Below, piece by piece: positions 1-6,587 of a DNA stretch of 19,804 bases. Location of the stretch: NCBI GenBank assembly GCA_003135035.1, contig PLDE01000090.1:1987-21790 (forward strand). The letters run 5' to 3'. The notes below the pieces were generated by a model, which had not been told where the DNA came from, did no database searches, and worked only from the letters and a program-made list of their open reading frames with translations. Numbering within the stretch: position 1 is the stretch's first letter; each line of letters opens with the position of its first letter. The DNA comes from Candidatus Dormiibacterota bacterium (GTDB lineage Bacteria; Chloroflexota; Dormibacteria; Aeolococcales; Bog-877). The position numbers and the translations under genes are program-made.

Positions 1-48
1 CTTGCCCTCGTCGCCCCACTGGCCGCCGAGGCAGATGACGACGCTCAC
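1..48 (-). CDS. purA: Adenylosuccinate synthetase, N-terminal 16 codons only (cut by window edge)
   Basis: Read on the minus strand from GTG at 48, the frame gives VSVVICLGGQWGDEGK and runs off the window. This is the PurA N terminus: the GQWGDEGK segment belongs to the GTP/IMP-binding loop found at the start of nearly all adenylosuccinate synthetases. The enzyme converts IMP and aspartate to adenylosuccinate using GTP, the first committed step of AMP synthesis, in the cytoplasm. The start lies 9 bases after the dnaB stop, with only a weak purine-rich leader, so translation is probably coupled to dnaB. The order rplI-dnaB-purA is common in Gram-positive-type genomes, which supports the call. 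Only the start is visible, so nothing can be said about the rest of the protein. Confidence 0.9.
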   Translation of the reverse strand, partial: MSVVICLGGQWGDEGK

Positions 49-57
49 CGCCGCCGC

Positions 58-1434
58 TCACTCACCCGAAGGGTCCTGATGGGAACGGTCGACGTCGTGG
101 AAGGCGGTCTGGCCGGCATTGAAGTAAAGATTGATCCGATCCACCGGACCGTTGCGGTTCTTGGCGATGTCGAGCTCGGTCATGGCCGGGTCCTTGCCCT
201 CCTCGTGCATCCCCGGGCGGTAGAGGAACATCACGATGTCCGAGTCCTGTTCGATGCTGCCCGAGTCGCGCAGGTCGCTCAGCTGGGGACGACGGTCGGT
301 CCGCCGCTCCGACTCCCGGTTGAGCTGGGAGACCGCGATCACCGGCACGTCCAACTCCCGGGCCAGGCTCTTGAGCCCGGCGGAGATCTCGGAGACCTCT
401 TGAGCGCGCGAGTCGGAGCGGGTGGTCGCCCGCATCAGCTGAAGGTAGTCGATGATGAAGAGGTCGACCCGATTGGCCGCCCGCAGCCGTCGCGCCTTGG
501 CCCGCATCTCGATCACCGAGAGGGCCGGCGTGTCATCGATGTAGATGTTGGCCCGGCTCAGGGTGTCCATCGCGGTGGCGATCCTCTGCCAGGTGTCGTC
601 GGCCAGCTGGCCGGTGCGGAGGCGGTAGGAGTCGACGCCGGCTTCGCTGCAGAGCATCCGCTGCACCAAGGCGTCCCTCGACATCTCCAGGCTGAACAGG
701 GCCACTCCGTGCTGGCGCTGCACCGCCGCATGACGGGCCACGTTGAGAGCGAAGGAGGTCTTGCCCACCCCGGGCCGGGCGGCGACCACGATCAGCTCCG
801 AGCGCTGGAAACCGGAGGTGACCGCGTCCAGCTTGCCGAATCCGCTGGCAACCCCGGTCACCGAACGCTTGGCCCGCTGTTGGTAGGCGTTCTGCAGGGT
901 GTCCCAGGTCTGGGGCAGGCGCTCGGCGATTGACTCGAAGTCGCTCTTGACCCGGCCCCGGTCGGCCACCTGGAAGACGGTGCGCTCGGCCTCCTCAATC
1001 GCCGGTTGGGCCTCCAAGCTCTCGTCGAAGCCGAGATCGGCCAGCCGTCCCCCGGCGGAGATGAGCCTGCGCTTGAGGGAGTGGTCGGTGACGATCCGGG
1101 CGTAGTACTCGACGTTGGCCGCCGTGGGGACGGAAGCGGCCAGCGAGGTGAGCGTCTCCAGGCCGCCAACCCGTCCCAGCGAACCCTGGCGCTCGAGCTC
1201 GTCGGCCAGGGTCAGAGTGTCGATGGGGGTTCCCTGGGAGAAGAGATGGAGCATGGCCCGGAAGACGTCGGCGTGGGCGGCCAAGTAGAAGTCGTCGGCT
1301 TCCAACTTGCCCACTACCACCCCGATCTGGTCCTTGTCCAGAAGCAGAGCCCCGAGAACAGATCGCTCGGCGTCGACGTTGTGGGGCGGGAGCCGAAGCG
1401 GGGTGGCCGGCCGGAGCTCCGGCCGGGCGCTCAC
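58..1434 (-). CDS. dnaB: Replicative DNA helicase DnaB
   Basis: Hexameric 5'-3' helicase that unwinds DNA at the replication fork and binds primase and the loader. The 458-aa product has the usual family length. The N-terminal DnaB domain (about residues 15-120) opens with LPPHNVDAERSVLGALLLD. The RecA-like ATPase domain follows, with Walker A ARPGVGKT (219-226), SLEM (248-251) and Walker B LFIIDYLQL (325-333), and later DLRDSGSIEQDSD. No intein interrupts the P-loop. The start is GTG at 1434 and overlaps the rplI stop in a GTGA, so the two are translationally coupled. purA follows 9 bases downstream. Membership in the rplI-dnaB-purA operon is seen directly; the function is a family assignment. 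Confidence 0.97.
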   Translation of the reverse strand: MSARPELRPATPLRLPPHNVDAERSVLGALLLDKDQIGVVVGKLEADDFYLAAHADVFRAMLHLFSQGTPIDTLTLADELERQGSLGRVGGLETLTSLAASVPTAANVEYYARIVTDHSLKRRLISAGGRLADLGFDESLEAQPAIEEAERTVFQVADRGRVKSDFESIAERLPQTWDTLQNAYQQRAKRSVTGVASGFGKLDAVTSGFQRSELIVVAARPGVGKTSFALNVARHAAVQRQHGVALFSLEMSRDALVQRMLCSEAGVDSYRLRTGQLADDTWQRIATAMDTLSRANIYIDDTPALSVIEMRAKARRLRAANRVDLFIIDYLQLMRATTRSDSRAQEVSEISAGLKSLARELDVPVIAVSQLNRESERRTDRRPQLSDLRDSGSIEQDSDIVMFLYRPGMHEEGKDPAMTELDIAKNRNGPVDRINLYFNAGQTAFHDVDRSHQDPSGE

Positions 1435-1874
1435 GCCGCGACGACCCGGATTTGGATGCGGGCCTCGACCTCAGAGGTGAGCTTGGCCACCGCCTGGTGC
1501 TCGCCGACCTCGTGGGCGGGCTCGAACTCGATCTTGCGCCGGTCAAGGACCACCCCCAACTGGGACTCGATCGCCTCTGCCACGTCTATGTTCACCACCG
1601 CTCCGTAGAGCTTGCCGGACTCCCCCGCCCGAGCGGTGATCTCCACCACCGTCGCCTCCAGCTTGGTGGCGGTCGCCCGGGCATCGGCCAGTTCTGCCTC
1701 CACCCGATGGCGCTGGCGATCACGCTGGGCCTTGATCTGGGCTTCCGCGGTCGCCCGAGCGGGCTGGGCCAGATGGCGGGGTAAGAGGAAGTTGCGGGCG
1801 TAGCCGTCCGCCACCTCGCGGACATCCCCAGCTCTGCCGGTGCCGCTCACGTCCTTGGTCAGGATGACCTTCAA
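1431..1874 (-). CDS. rplI: 50S ribosomal protein L9
   Basis: L9 binds 23S rRNA near the base of the L1 stalk and helps maintain reading frame. The 147-aa product matches the usual length of about 148. It opens MKVILTKDVSGTGRAGDV and carries the L9 signature around GYARNFLLPRHLA (about residues 24-36), then a long charged linker helix and the C-terminal domain (about 80-147, with SGKLYGAV). The start is TTG at 1874, overlapping the stop of the DUF1232 gene as TTGA; a GAGGAG Shine-Dalgarno sits 8 bases upstream and decides this start. The 3' end overlaps dnaB. L9 is usually preceded by rpsF, ssb and rpsR; here those are absent and a DUF1232 gene takes their place. Confidence 0.97.
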   Translation of the reverse strand: MKVILTKDVSGTGRAGDVREVADGYARNFLLPRHLAQPARATAEAQIKAQRDRQRHRVEAELADARATATKLEATVVEITARAGESGKLYGAVVNIDVAEAIESQLGVVLDRRKIEFEPAHEVGEHQAVAKLTSEVEARIQIRVVAA

Positions 1875-2398
1875 ATCGAATGCTCCTCGTTGGCTCGCGG
1901 CAGTGGGCCGTCGGGCTCGGCCTCAGTTCCTGCCTCAATGGTCCGCCCCCCGGCTGACGCAGGAGAACGGTACCAGGGAGCAGGCTCGGCCGCCCACGGT
2001 GCCGCCGGCAGGGCCGGCGCGCGTCGCCCCGGGCGGCCGGGCAGTTTTCTGACCAGTTGAGCCAGCCGACCGGCGGCGACCTGCCCCTGCCGGAGATCAA
2101 GATCGAAGCGGCTACGTCCGGCCCGGATCTCCGCCTCGATCTCCTCGCGCAGGGAGCGGGCCGCCTGGCTGTTGAAAGTTCGGACCGCGAGCACGGTCAG
2201 AGCGATGGCGTCCATTTGGCCCACGACGGGGACCCATGCGGGAAGGTCAACGACCGGGTTGAGGATGATCGCCAAAGAGCCCGCCAAGGCCGCCTTGAGC
2301 GGCGCTGGGGTACGGGGATCGCGAGCCAGACAGTAGGCCAGACGCAGTTGCTGGGGCAACTCCCAGATCAGTAAGCGGAGTCGCTTCAGGCGACCCAT
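1871..2398 (-). CDS. DUF1232 (YkvA-like) membrane protein
   Basis: The N-terminal part matches the DUF1232 pattern: LARDPRTPAPLKAALAG, then a hydrophobic run with NPVVDLPAWVPVVGQMDAIAL, where family members carry a conserved P-(I/V)-D-L-(I/L)-P-x-x-(I/V)-P turn between two hydrophobic helices. About 175 aa. The C-terminal half is hydrophilic, rich in Pro, Ala and Arg, and probably disordered. The family's biochemical function is unknown. ATG at 2398 is preferred because GGGGTG lies 6 bases upstream; an in-frame GTG at 2407 has no such site. The gene heads the rplI-dnaB-purA operon and overlaps rplI by 4 bases, so its translation is coupled to L9. Confidence 0.82.
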   Translation of the reverse strand: MGRLKRLRLLIWELPQQLRLAYCLARDPRTPAPLKAALAGSLAIILNPVVDLPAWVPVVGQMDAIALTVLAVRTFNSQAARSLREEIEAEIRAGRSRFDLDLRQGQVAAGRLAQLVRKLPGRPGRRAPALPAAPWAAEPAPWYRSPASAGGRTIEAGTEAEPDGPLPRANEEHSI

Positions 2399-2441
2399 GG
2401 CAGACACCCCGAATAACTAAAAGTCGTCCCCCGACGGTTCC

Positions 2442-2447
2442 AGTCTA
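2442..2447 (-). promoter_or_regulatory. Possible -10 element for the DUF1232-rplI-dnaB-purA operon
   Basis: Minus-strand hexamer TAGACT fits TANNNT and lies about 43 bases upstream of the preferred ATG at 2398. No convincing -35 is visible 16-18 bases further up. This is weak evidence, offered as the best candidate in the gap. Confidence 0.3.
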
Positions 2448-2518
2448 TCTGTAGTCCGAGAACCGGCGGATCCCGGGTCGGGGTCCCCAAGCTGGATCGC
2501 CCAGGGACTGTTCGGTGA

Positions 2519-2713
2519 GGCAGAAGTCGTCTCGTCGGCACTACCACTGGAACTTGCTATGAGGCCCTTGACCTGGCCGCGGTGTTGGCTCACGGGCAGG
2601 TCACCGATGCCTATCTGGTCGCCCTCGCCGGACACAACCAGGGCCGGCTGATTACCTTCAACCGCGACCTGGATCGGCGCTCTCCGGCGACCGCCCTGCT
2701 GCTACCGGTCTGA
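2519..2713 (+). pseudogene. VapC-type PIN-domain toxin, C-terminal remnant
   Basis: The plus strand between the DUF1232 operon and cca, otherwise gene-free, is open from 2519 (after an in-frame TGA at 2516) to a TGA at 2711-2713. The conceptual product includes QVTDAYLVALAGHNQGRLIT, then FNRDLDRR and a short tail ending LLLPV. This is the PIN C-terminal pattern: a catalytic Asp in TDAYL, a helix, then a strand LITFNRDL carrying the last acidic motif. The N-terminal half with the first catalytic Asp and the central Glu is missing, and no good start codon or antitoxin gene is present. I infer a decayed fragment of a type II toxin gene. It differs from the intact VapC at 18096-18473, so it is not a recent copy of it. 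Confidence 0.6.
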
Positions 2714-2748
2714 GTCGGCGTAGCGGGCTGGCTTCACGGGGGCGGGCC

Positions 2749-4218
2749 CTAATCTCCGAGGGCCGCTCCCGGCTCACCGGGTCGAGGCTGCCAGCTGTCG
2801 CGACGGTCCTCCAAGTAGCCGATCGCTGCGCTCTGGGCACTGGGCTCGTCCGCCGGAGGCAGCTGCCCCTCCATGACCGCCTCCAACAGTGCGGCCTGGG
2901 CGCGTCCGATCCAGGGACCGGGAGGGAGTTCAAAGGCAGCTTTGAGCTGCTCTCCTCCCAGAGCGGGTCGGAGGCCCTGGGGGTGGGCGTCCCCTACGGC
3001 TAGCAGCCGGTCCTCGAGTTCGGAGAGGAGTTCGAGGCCGGGATATGACGAGCCCGCGGTGTCGGCCCGGGCCAGGGCCATCAACTCGGGACGCAGCTCA
3101 CCGGCGGCATGCCAGAGCCGCCGGATCGCGCTGTCGGCCCAATCGGACTGGTACTGAATGGGACGCATGTGCAAGAGAACCAACTGGCGCACGGCGTCGA
3201 TCTCGGCACCGCTGAAGCGGAGCCGACGCATGACCGACTCGCTCAGCGCCGCCCCCACCTGGGGGTGGCGGTGAAAGGTGGGACCGTCAGGGCCCGACCC
3301 GGCAGTGCTCGGCTTGCCGACGTCGTGAAAGAGCACGGCGAGACGGACCAGCCGCTGCGGGCTGGCGCTGTCGAGCGCAAGACAGGTGTGCTCGAAGACG
3401 TCTCCCAGGTGGTACCCGCCCTGCTCGACCCCGGCCATGGCGGCGAGCTCGGCTGAGATCTCGAGGAGAAGCCCGCTGCGCTGGAGAATGCGCAGGCCCA
3501 GAGAGGGCCGGGGCGAGAGCAGAAGCTTGAGCAGCTCATCGCGCACCCGCTCCGGAGAAACGATCCCCAAACGAGGCGCCATCTCAGCCATGGCCGCCTC
3601 CACTCCCGGGGCCAGCTGGAACTCCAGCTGGGACGCAAAGCGCGCCGCCCGAAGCATCCGTAGGGGATCCTCGGAGAAGGTCTCCGCCGGGGGCAGGGGA
3701 GTCCTGAGGATCCCCGCCCGGAGGTCGCGCAGGCCCTGGTAGGTGGGATCCAGAACCGCCCCGTCACTGTCCAGGAGCAGGGCGTTGATGGTGAAGTCGC
3801 GGCGCTGGGCGTCCTCCTCCATGGTGCCCTCCCGAACTGTGGGCTTGCGGCTCTCGGGGGAGTAGGCCTCAGCGCGGGCGCGCACGAATTCGACGGTGAA
3901 ACGATTCTGGCCCGGTACCAAAAAGGCGATCTGGGCGGTCCCGAAGCGCTCGAAGGCGACCACTCGAGCCCGTCTGTCCCAGCGCTGGCGCAGCCACTCG
4001 GCGGCCACCTCGGCGCTGCCCTTCTCGACCACCACGTCGACGTCGGTGTCGGCGGGGCGACCCAGGAGAAGGTCGCGAACGTAGCCGCCGACGATGCAGA
4101 CCCGGGCCCCTATCCCTCGCTCCAGCTCGGGCAAGAGGCGCCGCAGCGGACCAGCCCCGGGTGCCTCGGCAACAATCTCGAGGGGCGGGTGGAGCTCAGG
4201 CGAAGACAAGGTCGTCAT
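2749..4218 (-). CDS. cca: CCA tRNA nucleotidyltransferase / poly(A) polymerase family protein with HD domain
   Basis: Adds or repairs the 3' CCA of tRNAs using CTP and ATP. From ATG at 4218 the product is 489 aa. The head domain shows GGYVRDLLLG (about residues 44-53) and the metal-binding DTDVD (57-61), then RRDFTINALL (139-148) and EDPLRMLRAARF (183-194), the classic class II nucleotidyltransferase motifs. A C-terminal HD domain follows with VFEHTCLAL and LFHDVGKP (His-Asp about 298-299), as in CCA enzymes with associated phosphohydrolase activity. The frame is open further upstream, but that extension lies inside the regulator gene and lacks family similarity. The chosen start overlaps the 3' end of the HxlR gene by 23 bases. 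The Shine-Dalgarno is weak, which suggests coupling. Confidence 0.93.
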   Translation of the reverse strand: MTTLSSPELHPPLEIVAEAPGAGPLRRLLPELERGIGARVCIVGGYVRDLLLGRPADTDVDVVVEKGSAEVAAEWLRQRWDRRARVVAFERFGTAQIAFLVPGQNRFTVEFVRARAEAYSPESRKPTVREGTMEEDAQRRDFTINALLLDSDGAVLDPTYQGLRDLRAGILRTPLPPAETFSEDPLRMLRAARFASQLEFQLAPGVEAAMAEMAPRLGIVSPERVRDELLKLLLSPRPSLGLRILQRSGLLLEISAELAAMAGVEQGGYHLGDVFEHTCLALDSASPQRLVRLAVLFHDVGKPSTAGSGPDGPTFHRHPQVGAALSESVMRRLRFSGAEIDAVRQLVLLHMRPIQYQSDWADSAIRRLWHAAGELRPELMALARADTAGSSYPGLELLSELEDRLLAVGDAHPQGLRPALGGEQLKAAFELPPGPWIGRAQAALLEAVMEGQLPPADEPSAQSAAIGYLEDRRDSWQPRPGEPGAALGD

Positions 4219-4630
4219 CCCCAGTGCGCTCGCCGGGAACGACCAGTTCGTCACAGGTGGGGCAGTAGAAACGGACGTCCATGGCCGTGCCACAGCGGTC
4301 GTGGACGGCGCCGGGTTCCCCCTCCTCAGCACCCCAGCCGGCGAGCGCCTCGATGACGGCGACCAGTCCCCGACCTGCGGAAGTCAGGCTGTACTCGACT
4401 CGAGGAGGACGGGCGGAGTACCTCTGGGTTTCCACCACCCCGGCCAGCTCGAGCCGGCGCAGTCTCTCGCTGAGCACGTTGGAGGCGATCGAGGGCAGGT
4501 CCTGCTGGAGATCGCTGTAGCGGCGCGGACCGGCCAGAAGCGCCTCGACCAGGAGCAAGGCCCAGCGATCGCCGACGCGGTCCAGCGCCGCCGCCAATCC
4601 TGGCCTCCCGGTCGCGGGTAACTGGGTCAC
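4196..4630 (-). CDS. HxlR-family winged-helix transcriptional regulator
   Basis: From GTG at 4630 the product is 144 aa. The HxlR wHTH spans about residues 10-90: AALDRVGDRWALLLVEALLAGPRRYSDL, read in pieces as DRWALLLVEAL and GPRRYSDL, then LPSIASNVLSERLRRLELAG (the recognition helix region) and a wing ending SLTSAG. The conserved Cys that many HxlR sensors carry just before the first helix is absent (RPGLAAAL here). A C-terminal tail has three cysteines, C113 and the CPTC pair C123/C126, which could bind metal or sense redox state. The gene overlaps cca and is divergent from the protease at 4738. The frame stays open upstream to 4798, but no better start is seen; the start choice is moderately secure. 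Confidence 0.85.
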   Translation of the reverse strand: MTQLPATGRPGLAAALDRVGDRWALLLVEALLAGPRRYSDLQQDLPSIASNVLSERLRRLELAGVVETQRYSARPPRVEYSLTSAGRGLVAVIEALAGWGAEEGEPGAVHDRCGTAMDVRFYCPTCDELVVPGERTGDDDLVFA

Positions 4631-4662
4631 TGCTGAATCTTCGCTTGCCCAGGATGGCCACG

Positions 4663-4710
4663 TTTGAAGGCTCCTCTTTTCGGATATACTTGTCACTTGC
4701 AAGACACTAT
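4663..4710 (+). promoter_or_regulatory. Promoter of the protease gene with a candidate HxlR operator
   Basis: An AT-rich patch between divergent genes holds TATACT at 4685-4690 with TTGAAG at 4664-4669 as a possible -35 (15-base spacer). Over and just downstream of the -10 lies ACTTGTCACTTGCAAGACAC: a direct repeat ACTTG-TC-ACTTG and the 8-base palindrome CTTGCAAG. HxlR regulators commonly bind such sites next to their own gene and repress a divergent one. The promoter and repeat are seen in the sequence; regulation by the neighbouring HxlR is inferred. Confidence 0.5.
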
Positions 4711-4737
4711 CGACTCGGTTTATCAAGAGGAGAGCGC

Positions 4738-5685
4738 TTGGGCTTTGTAGACGAATTGGAAGCGGCGGCGGCGAAGGTGAATCAGACCGGCCTCTCATCG
4801 GTGGTTGGGATTGGCAGCCGGTGGCCCTCGGGGAGCGGATTCCTCCTCGCCGACGGTCTCGTCGTTACCAGCGCCCACAACATTCACGGAGAGAGCGCGC
4901 AGGTTCACTTCGCGGACGGCTCACGGCGAGAGGCGACTTCGATCAACGCCGACAGGGCGGGAGACCTGGCGGTGATCCAGGTGTCAACAGAGGGTGCCTC
5001 GCCGGCTGCGTTTGCCGGGAGCGATCCCGCACTAGGCACTCCCATCTTCGCCGTGGCCAACCCGGGGGGCCGGGGCATGAGGCTCAGTTTTGGGGTGGTC
5101 TCGGGCAAGGACCGGGACTTCCGTGGTCCCGGCGGTCATCCCATCACGGGTGGCTTCGAGCACACGGCCCCGCTCCCCCACGGGTCGTCCGGGGGCCCGG
5201 TTTTGAACTTCGCCGGGGAGGTGCTGGGGATCAACACCAAGCGCCTTGGCGAGGGGCTCTACGCCGCTCTGCGGACCGATGAGGCACTGCGCCACCGCTT
5301 AGAGGCCCTGGGCAAGGGTGAGGCGGTCGTCCGCGCTTACCTGGGAGTCGGACTCCTGCCCGGCGAGGTGGCCCGGCGGCTCCGAGCGGCGGTCGGGTTG
5401 CCGGAACGGAACGGGGTGCTGGTCCAACACATAGACCCCGACGGCCCCGCCGCCCAGGCCGGGATCCTCAAGGGGGACCTGCTCACCAAGGCCCTCCGCG
5501 CCGAACTCTCCCGCGCCTCCAACCTGCACCGAGTACTGGCCACCGCCAAGCCGGGTGACTCGATTCGGCTGGAACTGCTTCGCGGAGTTGAGGAGAGGAC
5601 CGTCGAGGCTATCCTCGCCAGCGAGCCGGAGAAGCCGCACCGCGAGCCGCGAGGATCCGGCCGGGGACACCACCGGCCCCACTGA
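4738..5685 (+). CDS. Trypsin-like (S1C/HtrA-type) serine protease with PDZ domain, no signal peptide
   Basis: About 315 aa from TTG at 4738, chosen because AAGAGGAG lies 5 bases upstream. The protease domain carries the full triad: His47 in TSAHNI, Asp76 in DLAVI and Ser151 in GSSGGP. A PDZ domain covers about residues 198-295, with AYLGVGL and NGVLVQHIDPDGPAAQAGIL, typical of DegP/HtrA proteins. The tail is basic and His/Pro-rich. Unlike most HtrA proteins there is no signal peptide or membrane anchor; the N terminus is GFVDELEAAAAKVNQ, so a cytoplasmic location is inferred. It is divergent from an HxlR regulator and shares its promoter region. The substrate is unknown. Confidence 0.88.
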   Translation: MGFVDELEAAAAKVNQTGLSSVVGIGSRWPSGSGFLLADGLVVTSAHNIHGESAQVHFADGSRREATSINADRAGDLAVIQVSTEGASPAAFAGSDPALGTPIFAVANPGGRGMRLSFGVVSGKDRDFRGPGGHPITGGFEHTAPLPHGSSGGPVLNFAGEVLGINTKRLGEGLYAALRTDEALRHRLEALGKGEAVVRAYLGVGLLPGEVARRLRAAVGLPERNGVLVQHIDPDGPAAQAGILKGDLLTKALRAELSRASNLHRVLATAKPGDSIRLELLRGVEERTVEAILASEPEKPHREPRGSGRGHHRPH

Positions 5686-5757
5686 TCTGAGCTTGGCCGG
5701 GGACGCGCCCGAACGTGAGTGCTCCCCGGCTCTGTTCGCTCGGACGGAACGAGGCCT

Positions 5758-5763
5758 TATACT
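5758..5763 (+). promoter_or_regulatory. Probable -10 element of the IclR gene
   Basis: TATACT lies 42 bases upstream of the GTG at 5800. The best -35 candidate is TTCGCT at 5735-5740 with a 17-base spacer, which is weak. Transcription would begin near 5770, just ahead of the GGAGGAG ribosome site at 5771-5777. Confidence 0.45.
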
Positions 5764-5785
5764 GGCGGCGGGAGGAGCGCCGCAA

Positions 5786-5803
5786 GTGTCACACGGAGAG
5801 TGA
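5786..5803 (+). promoter_or_regulatory. Five-codon upstream reading frame coupled to the IclR gene
   Basis: GTG TCA CAC GGA GAG TGA (VSHGE) begins 8 bases after a strong GGAGGAG site at 5771-5777. Its TGA overlaps the GTG at 5800 of the IclR frame as GTGA, the same 4-base junction used between dnaB and rplI. A ribosome ending this frame would be placed on the regulator's start. This could be a leader peptide that controls or couples translation, or the purine run could serve a regulator start directly. The reading is inferred from spacing alone. Confidence 0.35.
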
Positions 5804-6570
5804 GGCGGGAAGGCTTGCCGCGGGTGCTGAGTCACCAGCGCAATCCGCTCGGCCGCACGGTACGGCTACTCGGCTGGATGGCCGACCACGCCGCCGAGGA
5901 CTATGGAGTGAGGGAGCTGGCGGCCGCCGTCGGGATGGCGCCCAGCACCGTCCATCGTTCGCTGGGGGCCCTGGAAGAGGAAGGGTTGATCGAGTCCGTC
6001 TCAACCTCAGGCCGATACCGGCTCAGTCTCGGCTTCTATCGCCTCGCCCTCCGCGGCGCCGCCCGGGCGCCAATCGTGGAACTGGCCCTACCCCACCTGC
6101 GCGTGGCCGCCAAGGCCGGAGGTGAGACCGCCCTGCTCGCGCTCTACGGTGCACCCGAGCTAGCGGCCATGTACGTCGCCGAGATTCCCGCCCGCCATCC
6201 CCTCCAGGTCAGACCAGCTCTCCACGAGTGGATGCAGTTGACTGTCTGCGCCGCCGGGCTGGCGATTCTGTCGGAGCTCGACGGGGAGACACTGATCTCT
6301 GCCTTCGGACAGGAGCGAGCCTCGGTGAACGCCTCCCAGCTGGCGGACCAGCTGGCGGTCGTCCGAGAGCGCGGATTCGCCTCCCTGCCCGGCCGCGCCG
6401 GCAACTTCGCCGGCGAGGTTGCGGCCCCCTTCTGGGGACCTGGGCGCAAGGTGCTGGGAGCGGTGGCCTTCGCCGTGCCCGAACGCCGCTTCAACCCGGT
6501 TCTGGAGACTTCCCTGGGCCAGCTCCTGGTCGAGCAGGCCCGGGCTATCTCGAGCGCCCTGGCCGGGTAG
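5800..6570 (+). CDS. IclR-family transcriptional regulator
   Basis: About 256 aa from GTG at 5800. The N-terminal winged helix (about residues 14-75) contains GRTVRLLGWM, VRELAAAVGMAPSTVHRSLG and the wing GRYRLS. The C-terminal effector-binding domain (about 85-255) follows the IclR layout, ending in a LGAVAFAVPERRF-type strand and the last helix. Such proteins bind small metabolites and usually repress catabolic genes. GTG at 5824, with GGGAAGG upstream, is an alternative start. The gene converges on the ROK kinase with 17 bases between them. A link to sugar metabolism is only suggested by that neighbour. Confidence 0.88.
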   Translation: MRREGLPRVLSHQRNPLGRTVRLLGWMADHAAEDYGVRELAAAVGMAPSTVHRSLGALEEEGLIESVSTSGRYRLSLGFYRLALRGAARAPIVELALPHLRVAAKAGGETALLALYGAPELAAMYVAEIPARHPLQVRPALHEWMQLTVCAAGLAILSELDGETLISAFGQERASVNASQLADQLAVVRERGFASLPGRAGNFAGEVAAPFWGPGRKVLGAVAFAVPERRFNPVLETSLGQLLVEQARAISSALAG

Positions 6571-6587
6571 ACGGCGGCGGCTCCTGG

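Noticed and set aside
2417..2635. A 72-codon minus-strand frame in the gap before cca
   Set aside because: No ribosome site or family similarity; the plus strand there carries the VapC remnant instead.
5659..5678. GGCCGG/CCGGCC hairpin as a terminator for the protease gene
   Set aside because: It lies inside the coding sequence and is not followed by a T-run.
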